A stretch of DNA of 64,000 bases from Haematobia irritans. Its lineage: Eukaryota > Arthropoda > Insecta > Diptera > Muscidae. Numbering within the stretch: position 1 is the stretch's first letter; each line of letters starts with the position of its first letter. A program made the translations under genes and the position numbers. Under the pieces are notes generated by a model. That model saw nothing but the letters and a program-made list of their open reading frames with translations. It made no database searches and was not told the DNA's origin. Below are positions 11,258 through 22,865 of the stretch, in pieces. Location of the stretch: positions 55,680,066-55,744,065 of the forward strand of contig NC_134400.1 of the NCBI RefSeq assembly GCF_050003625.1, given 5' to 3'.

Positions 11258-11718
11258 CCAAATCGGGGGATCGGTTTATATGGGGGCTATATATAATTAT
11301 GGACCGATGTGGACCATTTTTTTACGTGGTTGTTAGAGACCATATACCAAATTTCAGCCTGATCGGATGAAATTTGGTTCTCTTAGAGGCTCCGCAAGCC
11401 AAATCGGGGGATAGGTTTATATGGGGGCTATATGTAATTATGGACCGATATGGACAAATTTGCAATACCATCCGACCTACATCAATAACAACTACTTGTA
11501 CCAAGTTTCAAGTCGATAGCTTGTTTCGTTCGGAAGTTAGCGTGATTTCAACAGACGGACAGACGGACGGACGGACGGACATGCTCAGATCGACTCAGAA
11601 TTTCACCACGACCCAGAATATATATATACTTTATGGGGTCTTAGAGCAATATTTCGATGTGTTACAAACGGAATGACAAAGTTAATATTCCCCCATCGTA
11701 TAGTGGAGGGTATAAAAA
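11258..11718 (-). mobile_element. DINE-like partial copy (array plus 5' end)
   Basis: One to two 153-bp-type monomers are followed by GACGGACAGACGGACGG, TTTATGGGGTCTTAGAGC and GTGGAGGGTATAAAAA. It abuts the previous copy, so two 5' termini lie in tandem. Confidence 0.75.
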
Positions 11719-11731
11719 CAACTAAAAGATT

Positions 11732-12300
11732 ACAAACATGTATTAAACTAATCTGGTAGATGTAACATTTGGTATGACGCAAGCCAATCTCCCATCTTCC
11801 TCAAATCTATAATCTTTGAACTATACAACTGAAGCATGCCAAACAAAACCAAACAAAGCCAAAACATTCCTACAACAACAAAAACACATGTGCCTTTATT
11901 GAAAACAACATCCAACCAAATAAACCATCCGCGAATAACAAACACACACAAAAACCAAAGACAATAAACTTGAGATAGGAAATTGGCTTGCGTCATACCA
12001 AATGTTGCATTTACCATGTTAGTTCCATACATATTCGTAATTTTTTTGTTTTTCTTTTTTATTTTTTTAAATGAAAAACTTAATTTTCTTAATGAACAAT
12101 GTTAAATTTTAGGCGACAACAAAAAAATTACATTTTCCCGTTTAAGGAAATTTATTTCGTGCACTTAATTTCTTTTTATTTGCATTTTAATGCTATGTCA
12201 ATACTTGTCGTATACGCGTTTGGTTCGAGTATGAAACTAACACGGTAAATGGTTTGATCTCCTCAGTAGCCAATTTCCTATCTTCCTATAGTTTATTGTC
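11732..12300. repeat. Dispersed repeat with inverted arms
   Basis: An arm at about 11732-11805 is inverted at about 11963-12037 (both contain GGTATGACGCAAGCCAAT or its complement). Between them is 'aagcatgccaaacaaaacc' sequence. Downstream sequence to 12290 is shared with 19806-20145. No convincing coding potential. Confidence 0.6.
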
Positions 12301-12899
12301 TTTGAAATAAACCATCCGCGAATAACAAACACACACACAAACCACTAAATGAACAAAAATAAAAACAACCCCACGCTCATGTATGCACAACATATCCAGC
12401 CCTCGCTACCATTTCTCATTAATGCATTACTCTCACTCAAAGAAAACTCAAGTAACATCATATTTACATTAATCACATGCCACTATGCTGTACTATGCAT
12501 TAGTTCATCACATCTGCTGACAATTTACTCTAAGAATAATATTCGTAAAGGCACACCAGTTTATGAACGATGAAACGTTTAACTTAAAATTTTCAAAAAC
12601 TTCATGAAATGTTATCTACCATTTTTGACGAAAATGTCTATAAATTTAATTACATGTGAACTAAAAATATTTCATTGGGTAATTTTCTACCAACAATTAT
12701 TAACTATAGGAATTGTCAGTAAGAAATTGCTATCCACTTTCAAGTTCATTTTTCGTAAAAAATATTATTCAGAAAGTACTTTACATTTCACAAGTAGTTT
12801 TATAACATGACAGACGAATTTTTAACTACCAGTTAAGAAATTTTTTAAGGAAATTTCCATCGTATTTTGTAGGCCATGAGCTAAACGATTGCTACTTAC
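12300..12899. repeat. Repeat R, copy 1 (paralogue at 43290)
   Basis: 'aaataaaccatccgcgaata', 'aggcacaccagtt' and 'catttcacaagtagtttt' recur at 43400-43890 and 46277-46395. This copy lacks the 2.1-kb insertion found there and preserves the empty site AAGTACTTTACATTTC (about 12774-12789). Confidence 0.75.
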
Positions 12900-13116
12900 G
12901 GCCATTTTCTTGTAGCTCCGTTAGGCTTTAACTGCCAGTTAACAGAAAGTAAATTCTAAAGATCTTCTCTCCTGTTAACTTTAACCGAAAAATTTTCAGC
13001 AGTTAAATTTCTAACTGGCATGTGGAATATATAGGCAAGATGACAGATATGTCCATGGTACGGTTTAAAAGTTCGTTAGCTAACGGAGCACTAACGGAGC
13101 TTCATGAAAATGGGGG
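12900..13116. mobile_element. ~217-bp TIR MITE
   Basis: The ends read CCATTTTCTTGTAGCTCCGT and, in reverse complement, CCATTTTCATGAAGCTCCGT. The flanks are TTAC (12896-12899) and TTAG (13117-13120). The paralogue near 46390-46410 reads 'gctacttacaatttgtaaa' without it. A 4-bp TSD with one change is the simplest reading. Internal AACTGCCAGTTAACAG-type inverted repeats are present. Confidence 0.6.
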
Positions 13117-13291
13117 TTAGAATTTGTAAATTTTCCTTTCGAGTAGTTAATTTTCGTTGAAGATACGAAAAATGAACTAAAATTCTGGAAAATTCTTGTA
13201 ATAAATTATTGTAAAAATCTTCTTAAATTTACGAGACACTTTTTTCTGTGTAGACATTAATATTGTTTTTATACATAAATTTTTTTGTTAT
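13117..13291. other. Short AT-rich interval with an orphan TIR end
   Basis: No gene. ACTTTTTTCTGTG then TA at about 13240-13254 looks like the right end of a CAC...AAAAAA-type element whose left end was not located. Confidence 0.35.
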
Positions 13292-14618
13292 TTAATAGCC
13301 CTGAATTAGATATTTTGTTAGCTTCGTCTTGAACTGCGCTGTGTTGTATATAAGTTGAAGTTGATTGGGTAACTGATTCCAGAGACGTGTCGCATATATA
13401 TAAAACTGCCGCTCAGATAACTGACTTCTATGTCGAGTGTGTATCAAATTGTTACCACGGTTGGATCTAGCGATTGTTAATCGTTCTTAGAGGTATGATG
13501 GTTCCTATAATTTTTTGGTGGAATATCAGAGTTCTGAGTTGAACGTATTTGTCAAACGGGATACCAAAAATTTTGTTCGCAAAAAGTGTCACACTATTGT
13601 AACGTTTCAATCCGAAGACATAGCGGGCAATGTTGTTGAACGTGGTTGTTTTTTTTTTCACAACAATACAGCAAAGTAGGCAGAACATAGGATTTGGCCA
13701 ACAGCAAAGATTGCGCAACATACCGTATATTTTACCGCATTTAGCATTAATATGAGCAGACCAAGTTAAATTCTCATTGAAAGTTACTCTAAGATTCTTC
13801 ACTTTCTTGACAAGTTCTATTTGGCAGTTACCCAGAAATATGTTAACATTGCCCACACTTGTGGACTTCTTATGAATCAAAATTGCCTTCGATTTATTGG
13901 TGTTTAAAGCCAGGCCATTGCCATTCGCCCAATCCAGGATCTTGTTGTGATCATTGTTAGCATTCATTACACACCTATCGATTGTAACAGTAGTGGCAAA
14001 TGTATATAGCTGGACATCATCAACATACATTCTTATGTTCGTATGTTCCAGCTGGGTCGGTAAATCATTTGAGTACATCGTATATAGCAAAGGTCCAAGT
14101 ATGGACCCCCTGAGGAACACCCCTTTTGTTGTCTTCTGTGACGATGCATTGTTACCCGAAACGGTTAGTTGATTTCTGTCTTCCAAGTAGCTAGACATTA
14201 ATCGTTCAGTAGATTCAGAGAAAGAAAACAAGTGGATGGGTTTATAAAAAAAAGTAGGATAGTGGACAGTGTCAAAAGCTTTCGAATCTAACAGTACCAA
14301 AATAGAAACTTCATTTTTGTCAAGATGGTTACGTATCGATTCTAAAACGTCTACTAAGGCAGTGATACAGCTATGCCTCGGTCTGAATCCAGATTGACGG
14401 TCAGTTATAATCTTATGTTCAGTTAAATATTGGAGAATTTGTAGATTAACAAGTCTTTCAAACACTTTCGAGATAAATAGTAAAATCGCAATAGGACGGA
14501 ATTCGTTGGCACCCTTTGGAACGGGTATAATCTTGGCCAGGTTCCACAGTGATGGAAATGAACTAGGTTTCTTATGGGGCAATTTGTTTTTGGGTAACCT
14601 GTTAAAGTCTTTGTAACC
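13292..14618 (-). pseudogene. Non-LTR retrotransposon reverse transcriptase, CR1/L2-like
   Basis: The RT copies element RNA at the chromosomal target. The frame is open for 371 residues (14582 to 13467) and can be followed upstream to 14618 and, after a shift near 13467, to a stop at 13292-13294. Motifs: IIPVPKGANEFRPIAIL (RT-1 region), RQSGFRPRHSCITALVDV, SKAFDTV, GSILGPLLYTMYSNDLP and YVDD at the catalytic box, followed by a typical C-terminal tail (RQFYIYATRLWNQLPN). Decay is visible as LLDSKAF with a residue missing, GVFLRGS in place of the usual GVPQGS, and the frameshift. The SILGPLLY wording fits CR1/L2-type better than Jockey; the clade is an inference. The LINE frame is interrupted upstream by the 14621 element and picks up again at 16024. 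Confidence 0.85.
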
Positions 14619-14620
14619 TA

Positions 14621-16021
14621 CACTGGTAGAAAAATGTTTCGTATTATTAACGAACGGGCTTCGTTGATTATTTTTCGTTAATATTACGAAATTTTTCGTT
14701 ATAAGAACGAAAGTGATCGTTAATACAACGAAATCAATCGTTAAAAGACAATTTTGTGTTTTGGTTTTTCGTTATATTAATGAAACAAGTTTCGTTAATA
14801 TTACGAATATTAACTTTGTAATTTTTTCAAGAATTAGAATAAAAAAAATTTCCAAGATGAAATTATTATAATCATTTGCACATAGAGAGTAACTTTTGAA
14901 AACTTTTAAACTAAACAGTCGTTTTATATACTCTGAAACTGGAATTGAAAATTTCATTTATAACACGAAATCGATCGTTAATATAATGATATGGCTCGTT
15001 AAAAAATAAATTTTAAATTGTTATATTTCGTCATATTAATGAAATATGTTCATTAATAATACGAATGGGAGTTTGAGTATTTCTGCCTCTCCTTACTCTC
15101 TCTCTCTCTCTCTCTCTAAAACGTCTCTTCATACTCTCTCTAGCGTGTATGTAATTGGTACATACACATCTTAGTATGGCAATAAGCACATGTGTGCGTG
15201 TGCGTCTTGAAAAACAAACGGTAAAAAGTTCAACAGAAAACTTGTCTGATGGGCAAACATTAACAACATTTACGTTCTTTTCGCTGAAGAGTGCACACGC
15301 TCATTACAGTTTCTTTGTGAATAATAAACATAGATGGGTGAGGTGAGTTAAATTGGTGTTTTTTGTATATTCGCAAGAAATTTAGTGTACATTTTTAATC
15401 TTTAGTGAAAATGTCCCGGGGAAGTGAACTTTCAGATGAAGAAGGCGGAACAATTACGGTGATGAACCTTGGTTGCACAAAAATTGGATAAATGGACACG
15501 GTGATACGATTATCATTTTTTGATCTTAGAAATAAGAGACTTTTTTTCTTAAGTGAAAGTCACAATATATGTTTATTATATTACTTAATTTATCATTATA
15601 TATTATTTCTTACTGTATATAAACCATATTTCAAAGATCTTAACAAAAAATAATACACTACCAATTACTACACTCAAATGCGCTAATTGGTTGGGTTTCA
15701 TCAATATAACGTTTGTGTTCATTTATACAATGTTCGCCTTTCATTCATACAATGAATAATTTTCATTCATACAACGTATAAGCTGCACCCATACAACGAA
15801 TAAATTTCATTCATACAACGAATAATATTCGTTAATACAACGAAAAGGCTACGTAATAGCAACGTAATTATTCGTTAATACTACGAAATGTATTCCATAA
15901 AGTGTTTCGTAAATATAACGTAAAATTACGTTATATTTACTACGTTGGCTGACTTTTAATGAAGAATTTCGTTAATACAACGTAGAAATTCATCGTATTA
16001 ACGAAACTTTTTCTACCAGTG
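14621..16021. mobile_element. 1.4-kb TIR element, CACTGGTAGAAAAA ends
   Basis: Ends CACTGGTAGAAAAA at 14621 and its reverse complement at 16021, with TA on both sides (14619-14620 and 16022-16023). Removing the element and one TA rejoins a LINE frame (DVMDSL continuing into GYKDFNRLPKN), so the boundaries are firm. The interior near both ends is full of CGTTAATA and ACGAA motifs in both orientations. A (TC)n run lies at 15093-15118. No transposase is encoded. Confidence 0.85.
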
Positions 16022-16023
16022 TA

Positions 16024-16619
16024 GGCTGTCCATTACATCGCTTTTAAAGAGAACATGTTCTCTTTTTGTTCACACTCTTTTTTTGGTGCCGTATTTTTAT
16101 GTCCAACAGTGCTCTTTATGTACTCTATTTCAAAAAAATCCTAGATTGATGGAATTTTATTTATTTAGTAGGAATTCGCCACAATTATTCGCCACTAATT
16201 GTTTACTGGGTTAAATCTGTTGACAAATTAAAGGCCGGAACACAATTGCGACGTTTCGACGTACGGCGTTAAAATTAGAAATATATGTAATTGAACGTAC
16301 GACGTAAATACGCCAATACGTTGTCGTCGTCAATTGTGGGCGAGATCATAGGAACATGTGTGTTTTATTTTTGACAGCGTATTTTTGAATTTATTTTGTT
16401 TATTTTTTAAGAAAATGTGATTCTTTTTGTTTTTTATTGTTTTATTATATATTTATTTCGTTGTTTCTATCATTAGAAACTATTATTATTTTAATTTTAA
16501 CATCAATAAAATTATTCATTATTTAATAAAATTTTTTTTATTGTAAACTCTTTTTTAGTTAAAATGTTCTCTTTTTTTAAAGCGAAAGTTCTCTTTTGAA
16601 AATTATCCATATGGAAACC
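16024..16619. repeat. AT-rich segment with AAAGAGAAC inverted ends
   Basis: The first 15-20 bases continue the CR1-like LINE frame. Then TTTTAAAGAGAACATGTTC is mirrored near 16565-16600 by GTTCTCTTTTTTTAAAGC and AGTTCTCTTTT. This suggests an unclassified TIR element of about 0.56 kb. No gene is seen inside it. Its TSD was not resolved. Confidence 0.4.
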
Positions 16620-17693
16620 CTATTATAACCTTCCAAAGAGAATAATCAGAATTCTTGTTCGGATCGAGATTTTATAGAGTTCTTTCGAATTTTTCGTTTT
16701 GCAATCTTTTTAAGAGATCTATGAGTTCAGCGGTTGCCTTATTTAATTTTGTCTTATCTTCGGGAGATTTCGTTTGCAAGTTTTTCTTAGCTTTTCTCTT
16801 TTTGGCTAATTTTTCCAAGATCTGTGGTGGGCTAGTTGGTTTTGATGAAAAGTTGCTCTGTGGTGTTGCATTCCACGATGCTTGTTGGATAGCTCGGACC
16901 AAATATTCAACAGCATCTGATATTTCTTCATCAGATTTAAGCGAGACGTTGGGTTGGGTACGCAAATAGTATCTGAAGTAGTGCCAGTTTGTTTTTTTTT
17001 TTTTGTTATGCAATGTGCATTTTTGTTCAACTTTCATATACTTAGACGTCAGTTTTAGTAAAACTGGTGAATGGTCAGAAGAAAGCTCGAAACACGTTGT
17101 ACAGGTTTGTGATCCTTCGGATATACAAAAGTCCATCAAGTATGGGATTTTATTTAGATCTGTAGGCCAATAAGTAGTTGTTCCTGGCGATATGACTTTT
17201 AAGTGCAGTTCTTTGATCGCATAGTACAATTGTTTTCCTTTTGGGGTCTCACGACGAGAACCCCATAACGGATGTTTACCATTGTAGTCGCCACAAGCTA
17301 AGAATTTATTACCCAACGTGTTCAAATAATTAATGTACATTTCTTTTTTAATTATATGTTTGGGCGAGAGTATAATGAAGATATTGTTAATGGTCCTAGC
17401 CAGTCTTCTACAATGACGTTCGTAGCTTGAATTTCATGAGAACAATAGTGATCTCCCTGGCGATGTTTGATATTTTCCTTTATAAGGATGCCTGAACCCC
17501 CACGAGCTTTACAATCAGGGTGAGTTACGTGGTAGAATTTATACTGTGGTATATCAAAATGAGACTTTTTTGTTAAGTGTGTTTCTGAGATCAGAAATAC
17601 ATCTACTTGATTTAATTTTAGGAACTCTTGTACTTCTAAGGTATGTTTGGATAAGCCATTTGCGTTCCAGAAAACAATTTTAGGATTATTCAT
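16620..17693 (-). pseudogene. Jockey-type LINE ORF2, endonuclease part
   Basis: The APE-type endonuclease nicks target DNA to prime reverse transcription. 17693-17352 gives VFWNANGL, the catalytic-E motif LISETHL and GGSGILIKENIKH. After a frameshift near 17345, the frame from 17340 gives FLACGDYNGKHPLWGSRR, then LMDFCI and ELSSDHSPVLLKL with the catalytic SDH. A basic region follows, and the frame closes at 16672. A short continuation (YSLWK) to about 16620 is the usual lead into the RT domain, which is missing here. The order of motifs and the SDHSPV box are those of Jockey-clade elements. Confidence 0.85.
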
Positions 17694-18355
17694 TTTTATA
17701 TTTGCGATAGTTATTCGAGGAGGAGAAGGCCGGTCATTTGTTTCATTAGATTATTTAGGTTGCATAGCATGTCTTTAATACTGAGAGCGTCTGTTGTTGT
17801 AAATGGTTGGTTTAGTTGTCGTAATAGAAATTGCGGGTTTTGAGAATGGATATTGTGGGTTTCCTTATTGATATCTGCGCGTACATAGTTTTGCTGTGAG
17901 ATCTCACAATCACTCTTCTTTCTTTATTGGATCTTTTGCGCCTTGCAGACTATAAGTTTATCAGGACGACAGTGGTCGTGTCGCACATATCCCATATATT
18001 GGCCACATTATAAGTTAAGTCCGACGGCATAATCGATACTGCTGCATGTTTATGGGATCGATAACATATTTACCGATTATTTAGTCATCAACGAATTGTC
18101 GTATCGATTGGACACACTGTAAGATTATTTACAAACACAAACATTCCGTCCGGAAAAACGTATAGTCTGTAAGACGCATTAGACTTGGATAGTTTTTTTA
18201 AAGATCTGCTTGTATACATTGCAGGGTTTTTGTAATTATTTTTACTTGGTCGTTTCGAAGAGACCTCATTTCATATTGCTCTGCACTGAGCCAGAAGCAT
18301 CATAAGCGGTTGAATATTGCCAACATTATCGATAAATATGGGTGGTGGTTTTGGG

Positions 18356-18856
18356 TAGAGGTGTGCGCGTGACACGAAACTGTCGTGACACGCGTGATTC
18401 ACGCGTGAATCACGTGACTCGTGAACAAAATCTGAAGAAACTTTCGTGAATGTGCGTGAATGGGACTAAAAATCATATGTCGTGCGTGAGAAATAAAATC
18501 GGTTCGTGAATGTGCGTGAATAAAATTTCTGCAAAATCACGCTCACGAAAAAATTATCATTCGGATATGATAACGGAATTCTATTTAGCTGTCGAACTAT
18601 ATCCTATTTATTAACTTTCCCGGTTGGAAAATGTCGTGAGTCTCGTGAATTTGTCGTGAGTCACGTTAATTGTCATGAATCGTGCGTGAGTCTTTAAAAG
18701 TAGTTCGTGCGAGAGTGTGCGTGAGTACCGGTTTACATTTCGTGAACGTGCGTGAGTGGCTACCAAACATATCGTGCGTGAGCGTGCGTGAATAAACATT
18801 TTGCTTCGTGAATGTGCGTGAGTGTGAATGAAATTTCACTCACGCGCACATCTCTA
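18356..18856. mobile_element. hAT-type MITE rich in CGTGA motifs
   Basis: TIRs are TAGAGGTGTGCGCGTGA (left) and TAGAGATGTGCGCGTGA (right, reverse complement). The 8-bp direct repeat GTTTTGGG flanks it exactly (18348-18355 and 18857-18864). An 8-bp TSD and TAGAG ends are hAT hallmarks. The 501-bp interior has no transposase but more than twenty copies of GTGCGTGA- and CGTGAAT-type motifs. Confidence 0.92.
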
Positions 18857-19187
18857 GTTTTGGGGTATAAATTGTGTCTGAATTTTCATCAGTTTCAGCT
18901 TGTTTATCAAGTACTGAAAATTGATTTTCAGTGGAGAGTGTATCTTTTTGAAGCGAATACTTGCTTGATTTTTGCCTGATTTGGACTTTCTCTTCGCCTT
19001 TTATGTTTTTGAACTATTTGCCAATCATTAGGTATGTTCGGTATTGCTTGACTAGGTCCGACTCTACCATTCTCAGAGAATCGACCAACTTCATTTTCTA
19101 ACTCTTCTTCATCTGTCTCAAAAATGTCTGGGTGTTAGCTTAATTGTAGTTTAAGAGTTTCAATATCTTATTGTAACTTTAAACATA

Positions 19188-19530
19188 CGGGAGCCACCGT
19201 GGAGCAATGGTTAGCATGCCCGCCTTGCATACACAAGGTCGTGGGTTCGATTCCTGCTTCGACCGAACACCAAAAAGTTTTTCAGCGGTGGATTATCCCA
19301 CCTCAGTAATGCTGGTGACATTTCTGAGGGTTTCAAAGCTTCTCTAAGTGGTTTCACTGCAATGTGGAACGCCGTTCGGACTCGGCTATAAAAAGGAGGT
19401 CCCTTGTCATTGAGCTTAACATGGAATCGGGTAGCACTCAGTGATAAGAGAGAAGTTCACCAATGTGGTATCACAATGGACTGAATAGTCTATGTGAGCC
19501 TGATACATCGGGCTGCCACCTAACCTAACC
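19188..19530 (+). mobile_element. tRNA-derived SINE, full copy
   Basis: The head GCCACCGTGGAGCAATGGTT and B-box GGTTCGATTCC identify a tRNA-derived pol III promoter. The body includes 'taatgctggtgacatt' and 'gaacgccgttcggactcgg', and the tail is a CCTAA-type run. A 14-bp target duplication flanks it (TAACTTTAAACATA at 19174-19187, TAACTTTAAGCATA at 19531-19544). It sits in the Jockey gag. Confidence 0.93.
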
Positions 19531-19805
19531 TAACTTTAAGCATAAAATCTCATTTTTGGCTAATAATTCAGCATTTGCGTTTTCCAATTGCTGAAGCTTA
19601 TTTTTCCGCAGCGAATCAATCTTATTTCTTGGGGTTACGTCTTCAACGATCTCCATAGTGAACGAATATCAGTGGGTATTATATGTCGGTACCTGTGGGT
19701 GCTTAGCAATGACACACACCGCACACCATACATTACCAGCAGTTGATCTCGTTACTACTTTTTCCAACACTGTTACCTAAACGCAGTAAGCAACCCTCCT
19801 CCAAA

Positions 19806-20145
19806 GATTATAGATTTGAGGAAGATAGGAAATTGGCTTGCGTCATACCAAATGTTGTATTTACCAGATTAGTTTAATACATGTTTGTAATCTTTTAGTT
19901 GTTTTTCGTTTTTATTTTTTAAATGAGAACTTTAATTTTCTTAATGAAACAATGTTAAATTTTAGGCAACAACAAAAAAATATACATTTTCCCCTTTATG
20001 GAAATTTATTTCGTGCACTTAATTTCTTTTTATTTGCATTTTAATGCTATGTAAATACTTGTCGTATACGCGTTTGGTTCGTGTGTTAAACTAATCTGGT
20101 AAATGGTTCGATTTCCTCAGTAGCTAATTTCCTATCTTCTTCTTC
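19806..20145. repeat. Dispersed repeat, copy of 11732-12290
   Basis: 'ggaaattggcttgcgtcata', 'aatgttaaattttaggc' and 'gtcgtatacgcgtttggttcg' occur in both places. Confidence 0.7.
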
Positions 20146-20630
20146 ATATGCTATCAAAGTCCTTTAAAAACGATTTAACGACAACTTTATTTTCCAAATT
20201 CAGATTCGTCTTCCAGTAAAAATTATGCTATGTTTCAAGTAAAAAAAACGTGTTTAAAATAAAGTGTTGAAAAACATGTCCTATTTTTGAACGATTTTTT
20301 GCTTTGCAGTCAAAATGCAAAAATACAACAAATTTAAAGACAATTTCATTAATTTTAAAGAATTTTTATGAATTTTTAAAGTCAAGTTAACCTTACCCCA
20401 AAAAAATGTCTTTCATGTTATGATACCCATTTTTAAGTCAAATCACTTAATTATAAGGACAATACGACTTCATTGAAAAGTTTATCGACTTTTGGACAAC
20501 AAAAAAAAACTTTATATTAGAGAAAAGCGTCTTTTATGCTAAGCAAAATTTGCATTCGTATTTTAAGAACATGAAATCTATGGCCGCACGACAATATTTT
20601 TTCAGTGTGCTAACTCTTTTTATAATAAAA
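20146..20630 (-). mobile_element. Truncated, inverted copy of the 656-bp TIR element
   Basis: Reverse complement matches the left two thirds of 56198-56853, ending in AATATTTTTTCAGTGTG at the family's outer end. The other end is lost inside 'catatgctatcaaagtcctt'. It is more diverged than the twins at 56198 and 58645. Confidence 0.75.
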
Positions 20631-20753
20631 TAATTCATCATTCCGGGCCAAAATATCTGTTTGAGAGTGGTTACTTAATCTTCAAGATTACAATGTATAA
20701 AACCTTTTAGATCTCATTATTTGGTTTCAGATCGACAATACTTTATAACTGTA

Positions 20754-22863
20754 CACACAAAAAAATTTTTTTTGATTTCAATCACGAAAATCGCGGATTC
20801 AATCATTTTTTAATTGAAATGTCTTCAATCACGAAAATGATAGTATCAATCACCCATTTTGATAGAAAACCAACACGATTTTTAATTAAAAATTTAATTG
20901 ACTTTTGTCACGCAATCAATTAATTGTGTGATTGAATCAATTAAAAACGTGATTGATTTTTAACATAAAATTCAATCACAGTTTTAATTGAATCAATTAA
21001 AATTTTAATTAATTTCGCGACAAAAATCAATCAACTATTTGATTCATTCAATTAAATAATTAATTGAAATTGGCTATAAATTTCGATCAAAAAAATTATA
21101 TATTGCGAACCCAAAATCGTATTTAGTTTTTTTCTTTTGAAATAAAAGAAAATATGTGTTTCTTATAAAACATATTTAATATTTTATTATTTTTTGAATT
21201 ATGCAATAGACAAATAAATTTGGTTCTTGTCATTTGTGTTTTGTTCTAACATAACTTACAATTTCAACTACTATCAATAACTACTATAGGGTGAAAAAAT
21301 AAATTATATAAATCATTATCTTCCTTATAATAATAACCATGTTAGCATGTTCCTTCTAATAATATAGATGCGCCTAGATTTCCAATAATTCAGCAGCCTG
21401 TAAGCTAAATTAGTTTTTCTGAAAGTAAACAGAATAATTCGAATTTAATTTTGTTCAATTAAAAGTTAATTTTGTTAAACATTACCTGCATAGAATATCA
21501 AGTTCAATTCTTAGTTCCAGGTTGCAGATTTATAATCTTCTTTTGCAGTTGTAGTCTTTTAGCATAAAAAGGTGTATTAAGGAGCTCGGTAATTTAATTT
21601 TAGTAACAATTCCTTTCCAAAATTTCCAAACATTAAAATCGTCTATTAAAATTTGAACCAATCAAAGACAAAATTAATGGGAAAGCAATGTAATATTTGG
21701 TATTATATTGATGATACTTTGCAAATTCTGGAAATAGAAAAAATATAAATGGAAAATACATATTTTTATTATTATCGGATATTTTTCATATTTTTAAATC
21801 CAAAAGAAAGAACTTTTTTACCATTACATAATTCAGCTCATTAGTTTATATACCAGATATACTGCTCTCTACTTGGGTTCAAACTGAAAAAGACAGGTAA
21901 AACAAAAATGCAATTTAATGCCAACGCTACTTCGCAACTTCAAGGTGAATCTTCCAACAAACCCATACCGCTCTTGGTTTTAAGAAAACTAGGAGTGAAA
22001 AAAATTTATAATTTTAAAAGATCAATACGGTACCCACTTTTTTATTGCAAACATATTATTATATATTTGATAAAATGATGGAGTTGATGGGATTGATTGG
22101 TCAATTTCACGAAATAAAATTGGTCACTAAAAGAAATGAATAAAAAATATATTATTTTAGTCCGTTTAATGTAAACAGGCTTCAATGGAAAACGGTATTC
22201 ACATTTCACAATTTTTTACCTTCAATAAACGTAGATTGTTTTCCATTTTTACAATACCACAAAACACAAACACAGGTAATTTCAAATGCGTTCTGTCATA
22301 TATTTGTTTCAAACCTTTACCACGTGTCCGTTTGTTGTTGCACACTTTATTTATTTCAACCCTTTGCTATGATTTGTTGTTGCGTTCAAAATATTTATGC
22401 ACACATTTTGAATGCAGCAGACAGAATGTCGCCAATCATGTTTTTCAATTTACGTGAAAAACAAAAACCCAACCGTTCGTTACGAGTTACTTCCACAGAC
22501 TGATCTCTCCATCATACATTGTTGAATAAATACCCATTCTCTTGTTCTCTTTTCGCTCTTTCCATTGCTCAAAATTATACAGTTTCAATCACAAAGGTGA
22601 TTGGATCAATCACATGTGTAATTGGAAACGGAAAAAATTTCAATCACGTTTGTAATTGAAAATTATTTCCGAATTGATTAACAAATTGATTGAATCAATT
22701 AATATTTTAATTGGAAACGTAACAAATATCAATCATTTTTTTAATTGGTTTTTTTCGGATTTGATTAAATAATTAATTGAATCAATTAACATATTAATTG
22801 AATCCGTTTCCAAATTCAATTAAGTGTTTAATTGAAAAAATTTTGGTGATAATTTTTTGTGTG
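20754..22863. mobile_element. 2.1-kb TIR element, CACACAAAAAA ends, copy 1
   Basis: TA (20752-20753) precedes CACACAAAAAAATTTTTTTT, and TTTTTTGTGTG precedes TA (22864-22865). The outer 300-350 bp at each end are packed with AATTGATT, AATCAATTAA and TTTCAATCAC motifs in both directions. The middle holds an unrelated AT-rich core. It is nearly identical to 43891-46276. Short open frames (for example at 22185) are not preserved in both copies, so no transposase is visible. Confidence 0.85.
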
Positions 22864-22865
22864 TA

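Larger units (their letters stand above)
17700..19656 (-). pseudogene. Jockey-type LINE ORF1 (gag), interrupted
   Basis: ATG 19656 (minus strand) starts MEIVEDVTPRNKIDSLRKNK. It is followed by a leucine-rich heptad-like stretch (LQQLENANAELLAKNEIL) and broken by a SINE at 19530. The frame resumes as IFETDEEELENEVGRFSENG. After the hAT MITE (18356-18856), PPPIFIDNVGNIQPL is the conserved Jockey gag segment, and a CGQY...HDHC...VCKA zinc-knuckle remnant lies near 17940-18000. Gag proteins of this family bind the element RNA. Several stops and shifts make it non-functional. 19657-19805 is probably its 5' UTR. It lies just upstream of ORF2, the normal order. Confidence 0.75.

Noticed and set aside
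22185..22457. 90-codon frame inside the 2.1-kb element
   Set aside because: The sister copy at 45597 has an earlier stop and otherwise drifts neutrally; no domain.
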